Assembly (NCBI GenBank): GCA_945860255.1
Contig: CAMAQI010000149.1
Location: 1 to 5,958, forward strand
Direction of reading: 5' to 3'
From: Methylacidiphilum caldifontis
Lineage (GTDB): Bacteria > Verrucomicrobiota > Verrucomicrobiia > Methylacidiphilales > CAMAQI01
DNA length: 5,958 nucleotides
The notes under the pieces are model-generated. The model saw only the letters and a program-made list of their open reading frames with translations. It was not told where the DNA came from and ran no database searches. The position numbers were made by a program, and so were the translations under genes. Shown here one piece after another: positions 1 through 5,207 of the stretch; position 1 is the first letter of the stretch, and every line of letters starts with the position of its first letter.

Positions 1-1
1 T

Positions 2-817
2 ATGGATGGAGGAGTTGTCTTTCTTGATAAATCGCTATTGAATTTGGAGTCCCACTTTGTTTATTTAAAGAAAATTCAATTTCATCAAAAAATCTCAAGC
101 GCCCTTTCAAATTTTACAGCCCATTTTGCTGAGCAATATGCAGGCGAGATTTTTTTAACGATTGCGAAGTGGCTGCCCTCCCTTTTATTGGTTCCGTATT
201 TGACTTATTTTTTACTGATCGATGGAAGTAAATTTAAGCGATTTCTGGTTCAAGCCGTTCCCAATGCTTTCTTTGAAAAGACTCTTTATCTCTTTCATCG
301 TTTGAATGAGCAGCTCCGACGTTATTTTCAAGGGATGTTGATGTTAACTGTTTTAGATGCGATTACCCTTTCGATTGGACTCAAGGTGATCGGCTTTGAT
401 CACGTTCTTCTTTTAAGTGTCTTAACGGCTGTTTTTGCTTGGATTCCTTATTTAGGCTCCCTTTTGGGTTGTTTTCTGGTGGTTTTAGTCGCTGCGACCG
501 ATTTTCCGACTCAACCTTGGATGGCTTATGGGGTTTTGGTTCTCTTTATTTTTGTAAGAATGCTTGATGAATTTATTTATATGCCGCTCACTCTCGGAAA
601 GAGCCTTCGGATGCATCCCGTCGTGAGTGTTGTGATGCTTTTAGTAGGGGGTGCGATTGGTGGAGTTTCCGGTTTATTTTTGGTGATCCCTATTTTAGGA
701 ATGGCGATGGTGGTCGGGGAGGTTCTGGGAGAGATTTTAACGGATCGGCGGCTATTGGCCCGACATCGTTATGCCCTTGAACTTCGTTCCATTGCCGCTC
801 GAGAAGGACTCTCTTAA
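2..817 (+). CDS. AI-2E family transporter, 5'-truncated by window edge
   Basis: Integral inner-membrane protein of the AI-2E/PerM-type transporter family. Members are predicted to move small molecules or ions, and the substrate of this one cannot be told. The visible 271 residues hold a soluble stretch (about 1-50), then hydrophobic segments near 51-73, 111-131, 135-165, 172-192 and 206-239. Family hallmarks are a membrane segment ending in LLIDG followed by a basic KFKRFL stretch (71-82), the RYFQG motif (107-111), WIPYLGSLLG (147-156), and a HPVVSV...GGAIGG...VIP block (205-230). Full-length members usually have about 330-380 residues with two further N-terminal membrane segments. Those are absent here, so the first ATG is very likely internal and the gene begins left of the window. 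No terminator is visible after the stop; the next gene follows after 37 bases on the same strand. Identity as a family member is firm, function is not. Confidence 0.88.
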   Translation: MDGGVVFLDKSLLNLESHFVYLKKIQFHQKISSALSNFTAHFAEQYAGEIFLTIAKWLPSLLLVPYLTYFLLIDGSKFKRFLVQAVPNAFFEKTLYLFHRLNEQLRRYFQGMLMLTVLDAITLSIGLKVIGFDHVLLLSVLTAVFAWIPYLGSLLGCFLVVLVAATDFPTQPWMAYGVLVLFIFVRMLDEFIYMPLTLGKSLRMHPVVSVVMLLVGGAIGGVSGLFLVIPILGMAMVVGEVLGEILTDRRLLARHRYALELRSIAAREGLS

Positions 818-854
818 ACATTGATTTTAATTCTTATTCCCCCATATTTCCCTT

Positions 855-2132
855 ATGGCACTTAGAAATCTTGAAAATTGCGTTCAAATGTTGGTTGTCG
901 ATGACGATCCACTGATTCTTCGCACTATTTTAGGGCTTTTATCGGAACTTCCCGTGAGAGTGATTACTGCTGATAATATTGCTCAGGCACGAAGTCAAAT
1001 TTTAGAGAATTCCGAATTTGGGATCATTTTATGTGACCATCTTTTGCCGGACGGAGCCGGAGTTGATTTTATTCGTGAAATTCGAACCCGCTATCCGAGT
1101 GCGGTTCGTATCTTGATGACGGGAGCTTATGACCGAGAGGTGACTTTACAGGCAATTAATAGTGGAGAGATTTACCGATTTTTGGTGAAGCCATTCACAA
1201 ACGAAGAGTTAGTCACGATCGTCCTTCAAAGTTTAGATCGTTTTCATCTTCAACAAGAAAATGCACGCCTCCAACAACAACTCGCCCTTCAAAATGAAGA
1301 GTTACGGGTTATGAATCAAAAGCTTGAGAATCGTGTCGAACTCGAAGTTGAAAAATCACAAAACCTTGCGATTGAGACTGGAAACTGGCGCCGAGCTTGT
1401 CAAAATCTTGTCGATCTTTGTCTTGAGATCATGCAACGGCTCGATACTCCCTTATTTAAGCACAGTCAACGAGTCTCACGACTTGCGGTAGCACTGGCTC
1501 GCGATATGGGATACGAGGAGGAGATGTTAGATCGGATCGAGCTTGCAGCTTCATTACATGATATCAGTCTTTTGGGAGTCACTCCCGTATTGCAAGCGAG
1601 TCAGCGAGAGTTACAGACGATTAAGGCTCCTTTAGATAAAGATCATATCATGGGGCATCCGGAAATTTCTGCCGCTTTAGTGAAGTTTTTGCCTGTTCCT
1701 GAGGTCATGCAGTTGATTTTAGAGCATCATGAATATTATGATGGAAGCGGTTATCCCCGTAATTTAGCGGGAGAGCAGATCTCAATGTTAGGTCATATTT
1801 TAATTGTCGCCGATGCTTACGATGAGCAAAAGAAACGTGATTTTGCCCTGCAGAATATGGAGATGAATGCAGGAAAGCTCTACCATCCAGAAGTTGTCCG
1901 TGGATTAATTCGGCTTCTCGGAAATAAGGACTTTAAGCTCCAGTTTGATCGCCCTGTTTTACTTTCTGAGCTCAAATCTGGAATGAAACTTGCTACATCG
2001 GTTTATACGGCTTCGGGGATGTTGTTAGTCAAGCAGGGTCAAATTCTGACCGACTCGATTATCAGCAAGCTTCATTTGCACGATTCTGGGAATATGATTT
2101 CTCAAGGAATTTACGTGCAAACGGATTCGTAA
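855..2132 (+). CDS. Response regulator with HD-GYP domain (c-di-GMP phosphodiesterase type)
   Basis: Cytoplasmic two-component regulator of 425 residues. Residues about 11-128 form a CheY-like receiver: acidic D16-D18, phosphoacceptor D61 in CDHLLPDG, T89 and K112 in VKPF. Residues about 130-172 are a glutamine/glutamate-rich coiled coil. Residues about 183-355 form an HD-GYP domain, a family that hydrolyses cyclic di-GMP with a di- or tri-metal centre. Candidate metal ligands are H203, H235-D236, H268, H291-H292 and D320, and the GYP loop is intact (DGSGYP, 296-301). Two departures are seen: HDIGK is HDISL, losing the conserved lysine, and the usual ALTSDRPYR stretch after VADAYD is shortened and altered. 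A C-terminal extension (about 364-425, LLSELKSGMKLA...GMLLVKQGQILT) resembles tails of other HD-domain regulators. No Shine-Dalgarno sequence precedes this ATG, and M12 at 888 is an alternative start with none either. It probably shares a transcript with the lipoprotein downstream. Fold assignment is sure; catalytic activity is uncertain. Confidence 0.93.
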   Translation: MALRNLENCVQMLVVDDDPLILRTILGLLSELPVRVITADNIAQARSQILENSEFGIILCDHLLPDGAGVDFIREIRTRYPSAVRILMTGAYDREVTLQAINSGEIYRFLVKPFTNEELVTIVLQSLDRFHLQQENARLQQQLALQNEELRVMNQKLENRVELEVEKSQNLAIETGNWRRACQNLVDLCLEIMQRLDTPLFKHSQRVSRLAVALARDMGYEEEMLDRIELAASLHDISLLGVTPVLQASQRELQTIKAPLDKDHIMGHPEISAALVKFLPVPEVMQLILEHHEYYDGSGYPRNLAGEQISMLGHILIVADAYDEQKKRDFALQNMEMNAGKLYHPEVVRGLIRLLGNKDFKLQFDRPVLLSELKSGMKLATSVYTASGMLLVKQGQILTDSIISKLHLHDSGNMISQGIYVQTDS

Positions 2133-2143
2133 ACCATTGATCG

Positions 2144-2150
2144 AAAAGGA
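2144..2150 (+). promoter_or_regulatory. Ribosome binding site fixing the lipoprotein start
   Basis: AAAAGGA lies seven bases before the ATG at 2158. It would lie inside the reading frame if the upstream in-frame TTG at 2137 were used. Since the sequence after 2158 also encodes a textbook signal peptide, the ATG at 2158 is the better start. Confidence 0.7.
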
Positions 2151-2157
2151 TTTCGAG

Positions 2158-2796
2158 ATGAAAACAAGGATGTTTTTTGCTCTATTAGTCATTAGTTTTT
2201 TCTCGGCATGCGCCGTGAAGGAGATCACTCATGATTTTGATATGGTGACAGGGGAAAATTTTGTTGCTCCGTTGAATCGTTATCCTGGAGTCATTCCAAG
2301 TCGTGTGTTGATTCTCCCTTTAACTGGAGTGATGCAGGTTTCTTACAAACAGATTATTTTAAATGATTTAATGACGACGCTTCATCAAGGGAGAGATTTT
2401 TTGATCGTCTCTTATCATGAGGACCTTTTATCTCAATCGAATCTTAAAATCACCATTGAGCAGGCGATGGAAAAGGCGAAGGATCAGAATTGTGATGCCG
2501 TTCTCTATCTCTCGGTGATGAATCAGTCCGTTTACCCCCCTCTTCGTCTGACGGTTAAGGTTTTGATGACCGATGTTCATACGAGAAAAATTCTTTTAGA
2601 TGGGATGCTTGATTATGATACTCAAAATGAGTTGATTTCAAACTCAGCGAGACGTTTTTATCAAAATCGACTTCAGAAAACAGATTCTCCGGAGAAGAGT
2701 CTTAGCATTTTGAGTCAAAATCAACTTTTTTTGAGATTTATCGGATATGATGTCGGAAAAGCGATTTTGAGAGCTTTCTCAAAAGATTTCAACTAA
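2158..2796 (+). CDS. Predicted lipoprotein of unknown function, CsgG/LpoB-like alpha/beta pattern
   Basis: Exported lipoprotein of 212 residues, product not recognised. The N-terminus has K2 and R4, a hydrophobic core (5-15) and a lipobox FSAC (15-18) with C18 as predicted lipidated cysteine. C18 is followed by A19 rather than aspartate, which in enterobacteria would favour outer-membrane sorting. After a linker (about 20-47) the body alternates strands and helices: RVLILPL (49-55), a helix near 64-77, FLIVS (81-85), a helix about 98-109, DAVLYLSV (113-120), LTVKVLMTDVHTRKILLDG (131-149) and a terminal helical region. This order, with a 'cellular-D-A-V' strand and a 'D..T.K.L' hairpin, resembles the CsgG/LpoB/TolB-N kind of periplasmic domain. 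That is a pattern judgement, not a confirmed homology. It starts 25 bases after the HD-GYP regulator stop and is followed by the flgM-like gene, so an envelope or flagellum-related role is plausible but unproven. Confidence 0.85.
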   Translation: MKTRMFFALLVISFFSACAVKEITHDFDMVTGENFVAPLNRYPGVIPSRVLILPLTGVMQVSYKQIILNDLMTTLHQGRDFLIVSYHEDLLSQSNLKITIEQAMEKAKDQNCDAVLYLSVMNQSVYPPLRLTVKVLMTDVHTRKILLDGMLDYDTQNELISNSARRFYQNRLQKTDSPEKSLSILSQNQLFLRFIGYDVGKAILRAFSKDFN

Positions 2797-2811
2797 GAGT
2801 AAAAATAAAAC

Positions 2812-2839
2812 TAAAGTTTTTAACCCTTCTAACCGATTA
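2812..2839 (+). promoter_or_regulatory. Sigma-28 (FliA)-type flagellar promoter before flgM
   Basis: TAAAGTTT (2812-2819) matches all eight bases of the enterobacterial sigma-28 -35 consensus. ACCGATTA (2832-2839) matches six of eight bases of the -10 consensus GCCGATAA. The spacer is 12 bases, against the usual 11. The site lies in the short gap between the lipoprotein stop and the flgM-like start. This fits the known late-class control of flgM by the sigma factor its product inhibits. The expected transcript start, about 6-8 bases past the -10, falls at or just before the ATG at 2847. Confidence 0.7.
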
Positions 2840-2846
2840 TAAGATT

Positions 2847-3137
2847 ATGGAACTCAATTCTGTCAATAAGACCCCATCGGTGAGCATCACTCCCGAGGTG
2901 AAGAAGAGCGTGGTCCAGACTTCCGAAAGTACTGAGGATACGATAGACATCTCACAAGATGCTATTTCCGCAGCACGATTGGTTGAGATTGTAAGACAAG
3001 CTCCTGAAGCTCGGACGGAGCTTGTTGCGCGACTTAAGTCTCAAGTGAGTAAAGGGAACTACCCGCCTCCTTACATCATCGATAGTATTGCGAGAATGAT
3101 GGGGATCATCAAAGACGAAAACGCCCCTCAGAAGTAA
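2847..3137 (+). CDS. flgM: FlgM-like anti-sigma-28 factor
   Basis: Small cytoplasmic protein of 96 residues, typical FlgM size. FlgM binds the flagellar sigma factor FliA (sigma-28) and holds it inactive until the hook-basal body is complete, when it is exported through the flagellar secretion apparatus. The N-terminal 30 residues are polar, low in hydrophobics and probably disordered. The C-terminal half carries the family signature: DTIDISQDAI (31-40), a helix ARLVEIVRQAPEAR (43-56) with the QAPE.R motif, VARLKSQVSKGNYPPP (60-75) matching the 'l...I..G.Y......va' block, then a last helix IIDSIARMMGI (77-87). The usual neighbours flgA, flgN and flgK are absent from this side. A sigma-28-like promoter sits directly upstream and an intrinsic terminator downstream, so the gene looks monocistronic and autoregulated. 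There is no Shine-Dalgarno sequence before the ATG, suggesting leaderless translation. The family call is fairly strong although the sequence is divergent. Confidence 0.82.
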   Translation: MELNSVNKTPSVSITPEVKKSVVQTSESTEDTIDISQDAISAARLVEIVRQAPEARTELVARLKSQVSKGNYPPPYIIDSIARMMGIIKDENAPQK

Positions 3138-3166
3138 TTCTGAGCGCTGCTTTTCATTAAATGAGG

Positions 3167-3202
3167 CGAGAGGATCTTCATTCCTCTCGTTATTTCGTTT
3201 TT
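3167..3202 (+). terminator. Rho-independent terminator after flgM
   Basis: CGAGAGGA (3167-3174) and TCCTCTCG (3182-3189) form a perfect 8-bp stem around a 7-base loop, extendable by two G-T pairs. The stem is followed by the T-rich tail TTATTTCGTTTTT (3190-3202). It begins 29 bases after the flgM-like stop codon and ends the plus-strand gene group. Read on the minus strand the hairpin is followed by CCTCATTT, not a T-run, so it would not serve the convergent glycosidase gene. Confidence 0.85.
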
Positions 3203-3482
3203 ATCGGTCGTGGCCTATTTTTGATCTTAACCTAAAAAAAGACAGTTTTTCACCGCGGGGTAAACCGAGGGAAGGGAGAGAGGGGAAGAGGCTGTTAGAC
3301 TGTGAGGCTGTAAGGTAGAGAAATGCAAAGCTGAATAGCCGGATAGCGAGGAAAAGGCATTTAATACCTGTCTCCCGCAGCAACGCGGCGTTTAAAAAAC
3401 AGAGAAGATTTGGGGTTGGGGATTTAAACCCAGATTCGTCATTGGGAATCGTTTTACCTCATCAAATCGCTAACCAAAAGGA
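3203..3482. other. Intergenic region between convergent genes, no credible gene
   Basis: This stretch separates the flgM terminator from the 3' end of the minus-strand GH1 gene. Short open frames exist but show no start signal, domain or convincing composition. Visible structure includes a 25-base pure-purine run (3267-3291), an 8-base direct repeat GAGGCTGT (3288-3295 and 3304-3311), a GGGGTTGGGG tract (3412-3421) and several weak 4-5 bp hairpins. No tRNA cloverleaf, rRNA fragment or insertion-sequence ends were found. Confidence 0.6.
3267..3332 (-). terminator. Possible Rho-loading (rut-like) C-rich region after the GH1 gene
   Basis: Read on the minus strand, this 66-base stretch contains 29 C and only 5 G, including a 25-base run of pure pyrimidines. 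It lies about 150 bases beyond the GH1 stop codon, and no good intrinsic terminator is visible for that gene. Rho factor prefers unstructured C-rich, G-poor RNA, so this could be where termination of the glycosidase transcript is set up. The composition is seen; the function is inferred. Confidence 0.35.
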
Positions 3483-5051
3483 TTAACGATTTTGCTGTTG
3501 GATATGGTTGGCATAAATTTCAGAGATATTTTCACCAAAGGTATTCATCGGGTCTCTTCGAAGTTTTGGATCGGAGTAGTCGATGGTATAAAGTCCAAAT
3601 CGAGGGGTGTAGGTTCCCCACTCGTAATTATCAAAGAGGGACCAATAACAGTAGCCGATTAACGGGATTCCTTCAGAGCGGATTTGATCAACGACTTGAA
3701 GATGTTCACTCAAAAAGTCGGCTCTTCGAAGTCCGTCGCGTCGGTGCAGTTCCTGAGATTGAGGGTCAAGTCGATAGGCCATTCCATTTTCGGCGATCAG
3801 TTGAGGGAATTGATGCTGAGCCAGCCATCGGCTGTAAAAGAGCATTCCTTGAGGAACGGCACGCCATTCCCACCATTTACTAGTGATCGATTCCATGAGC
3901 AGATCTTGCCAAGTTCGTTTACGAGGTTCGAGATCTTGGCTGTAGGGAAGGCGGAAGATATGGGCGCTAAAGGGATCATAATAGTCGTAGGCAAGGAAAT
4001 CAAGGAGCGGGCGATCATGACGCAGGAGAAGATCGATGAGGGAATCAAAGGCGGGATGAAACATCAATTTTTCGCCAAAGGGATAATGAAAGGTTTTGAG
4101 AGCGCGATCGAGAATTTTTCGAAGACCGCGATGGATTTCCATCGGCGAATCCCGTAAGGTGGCATCAAATTTGTCGGCCCGTTTTTTTAGTTTTCGAAAT
4201 AATTTGAGCCGCGTTTTATGTTTTGCCCCGTAGATAAAAAACTCCTGCCAGGCTTGGTCTCCCCAATAAAGATCGCTGCAGTAATTATTAAAACTGACCA
4301 TCGGGCGGGGGAGGAGGCGCTGGGCGTAGAGTTTGTGAATCAGAAGGTAGGCATGAGAGTGCGCTTCTAGCAGATGGGCCAAGCAGGTGGCAGTGGGACT
4401 CAATCCGCGATGATTACCACTGGGAAAAAAGAGCCATGCATAATGATTAAAGGCGAGCATGTTCGGCTCATTGATTGTGATATAAATCCGTGGGGGTTCC
4501 GCTTGATGGCGAGAAAAGTAGTCCATGAGGAAGAGAATCGTTTTTTCAACGTAGCGATCGAAATGAGGGAAGATCTCTCGGCTCAGCCAGGGATCGAGTC
4601 CGAGCCACGCTGGATGGACAAAGTGATGGAGGGTGATAATCGGTTCGATTTTTAATTGTCGGCATTTGAGTAAAATCGCTCCGTATCGTTCCAATGCGGT
4701 TTCATCAAATGGAGGGGCTTGAATCGGATTGGGCGGGAGTTCAGGGGGTCTTGTGAGGCACGGTTGGACCCGACTCCATTCAATGCCGAGGCGAAAGGAG
4801 TTGATTCCTAAAGCGGCTGCCCGCTCGATATCCTCTTCTGCTTTATTCCAAAAATCGACCGAGGAACCGGAGCGAGCGACGACCCCTCTTTCTTCTGCCC
4901 ACGTCCAATTATTTTGCGGTTGATCCGTGCCGTTAAATCCCCCTTCGGATTGATAGCCTGAGGTGGCCACTCCCCAGAGAAAGGAGAAAGGTTGAGGTCC
5001 GTTGATCGGTTCTGAAAGGGGAGAGGCAGAGGAAAAAGGAGGTCTATTCAT
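3483..5051 (-). CDS. Family 1 glycoside hydrolase (beta-glycosidase-like) with basic insertion
   Basis: Retaining beta-glycosidase of the GH1 (beta/alpha)8-barrel family, 522 residues from the ATG at 5051. An in-frame TTG at 5072 would add seven residues; neither start has a clear ribosome site, and the domain begins only near residue 22 (FSFLWGVATSGYQSEG). Seen motifs are Q34 of the sugar-binding pocket, H142-H143 (TLHH), acid/base E195 in TINEPN, nucleophile E421 in LIAENG, and the C-terminal WSLFDNYEW block with W470, E477 and W478. The glutamate E477 favours non-phosphorylated sugars, unlike 6-phospho-beta-glucosidases. The usual NYY motif is DYY (356-358). Between N256 and that motif there seem to be some 30-35 extra residues. 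Residues 277-294 hold ten lysines or arginines with one acidic residue. No signal peptide is seen, so it should be cytoplasmic. It is divergent from a glycolipid-type glycosyltransferase. Substrate is unknown: an oligosaccharide or a glycolipid headgroup are both possible, and GH1 also includes the plant galactolipid-remodelling enzyme SFR2. Confidence 0.92.
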   Translation of the reverse strand: MNRPPFSSASPLSEPINGPQPFSFLWGVATSGYQSEGGFNGTDQPQNNWTWAEERGVVARSGSSVDFWNKAEEDIERAAALGINSFRLGIEWSRVQPCLTRPPELPPNPIQAPPFDETALERYGAILLKCRQLKIEPIITLHHFVHPAWLGLDPWLSREIFPHFDRYVEKTILFLMDYFSRHQAEPPRIYITINEPNMLAFNHYAWLFFPSGNHRGLSPTATCLAHLLEAHSHAYLLIHKLYAQRLLPRPMVSFNNYCSDLYWGDQAWQEFFIYGAKHKTRLKLFRKLKKRADKFDATLRDSPMEIHRGLRKILDRALKTFHYPFGEKLMFHPAFDSLIDLLLRHDRPLLDFLAYDYYDPFSAHIFRLPYSQDLEPRKRTWQDLLMESITSKWWEWRAVPQGMLFYSRWLAQHQFPQLIAENGMAYRLDPQSQELHRRDGLRRADFLSEHLQVVDQIRSEGIPLIGYCYWSLFDNYEWGTYTPRFGLYTIDYSDPKLRRDPMNTFGENISEIYANHIQQQNR

Positions 5052-5125
5052 GAGCGTGAGCGAAATCTGCAATGATTTTGATAAAAATCCATAGCGAAAC
5101 CGTGATGCGCTATTTTGACGTTAAA

Positions 5126-5143
5126 TTGTCACCTTTTTGTCAC
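5126..5143 (+). promoter_or_regulatory. Pho box-like PhoB operator
   Basis: Two identical 7-base half-sites TTGTCAC (5126-5132 and 5137-5143) are separated by CTTT, giving an 11-bp period, one DNA turn. This is the layout of the PhoB binding site in enterobacteria (CTGTCAT, 4-base AT-rich spacer, CTGTCAY), and TTGTCAC is an accepted half-site variant. A weaker in-phase copy, TTGACGT, lies one turn upstream at 5115-5121. The site occupies the place of a -35 element for the downstream glycosyltransferase. It lies between divergent genes, but its orientation and spacing point to the plus-strand gene. No phoB gene is in the window. Confidence 0.65.
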
Positions 5144-5153
5144 CTGAATCCTC

Positions 5154-5159
5154 TTGAAT
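5154..5159 (+). promoter_or_regulatory. Candidate -10 hexamer of the glycosyltransferase promoter
   Basis: TTGAAT shares four of six bases with TATAAT and begins exactly ten bases after the second Pho half-site, the spacing I recall for the E. coli phoA promoter. The region 17 bases upstream (5131-5136, ACCTTT) has no resemblance to TTGACA, as expected for an activator-dependent promoter. TTAAAT at 5168-5173 is an alternative -10. Confidence 0.4.
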
Positions 5160-5171
5160 CGAAGGAGTTAA

Positions 5172-5195
5172 ATGAATGATGATGGGTTAACCTGA
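5172..5195 (+). other. Possible seven-codon leader ORF before the glycosyltransferase
   Basis: GGAG (5164-5167) is followed four bases later by an ATG that opens a frame encoding M-N-D-D-G-L-T and a stop at 5193-5195, 12 bases before the glycosyltransferase start. Three further ATGs (5176, 5179, 5182) in another frame reach a stop at 5188. It could be a translated leader that brings ribosomes to the main gene, or chance. Such short frames are common by chance, so this is weak. Confidence 0.2.
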
Positions 5196-5196
5196 A

Positions 5197-5203
5197 AAAA
5201 GGA
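5197..5203 (+). promoter_or_regulatory. Ribosome binding site of the glycosyltransferase
   Basis: AAAAGGA ends four bases before the ATG at 5208, a slightly tight but acceptable spacing. The same heptamer precedes the lipoprotein start at 2158. The stop codon of the upstream mini-frame excludes any earlier in-frame start. Confidence 0.6.
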
Positions 5204-5207
5204 CTCG

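Noticed and set aside
2025..2228. Minus-strand open frame of 67 codons across the end of the HD-GYP gene and start of the lipoprotein gene
   Set aside because: It overlaps two well-supported plus-strand genes and shows no domain or start signal.
3288..3311. GAGGCTGT direct repeat as an insertion target duplication or array
   Set aside because: Two copies of eight bases separated by eight bases, with nothing inserted between; within a biased purine-rich tract this is expected by chance.
3201..3383. Minus-strand open frame of 60 codons with a hydrophobic N-terminal stretch
   Set aside because: Low-complexity composition follows from the polypyrimidine tract, the C-terminal part runs into the terminator tail region, and there is no ribosome site.
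3375..3388. CCGC/GCGG hairpin as a terminator for the GH1 gene
   Set aside because: The stem is only four base pairs and no T-run follows on the minus strand.
3412..3450. GGGTTTAAATCCCC on the minus strand resembling a tRNA T-arm, plus a GATTC/GAATC inverted repeat
   Set aside because: Only three pairs form in the supposed T-stem, no anticodon or acceptor arms can be drawn, and the 5-bp inverted repeat is too short to call a hairpin.
3566..4157. Plus-strand open frames of 105 and 157 codons inside the GH1 gene
   Set aside because: They are antisense shadows of a complete GH1 coding sequence with conserved catalytic motifs.
4374..4923. Further plus-strand open frames of 93 and 64 codons within the GH1 gene
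   Set aside because: Antisense shadows; the minus-strand frame encodes the conserved N-terminal half of GH1 including the acid/base region.
5145..5160. TGAATC repeated at 5145 and 5155 as additional operator half-sites
   Set aside because: The period is 10 rather than 11, the sequence does not match the TTGTCAC half-site, and the second copy overlaps the proposed -10 element.
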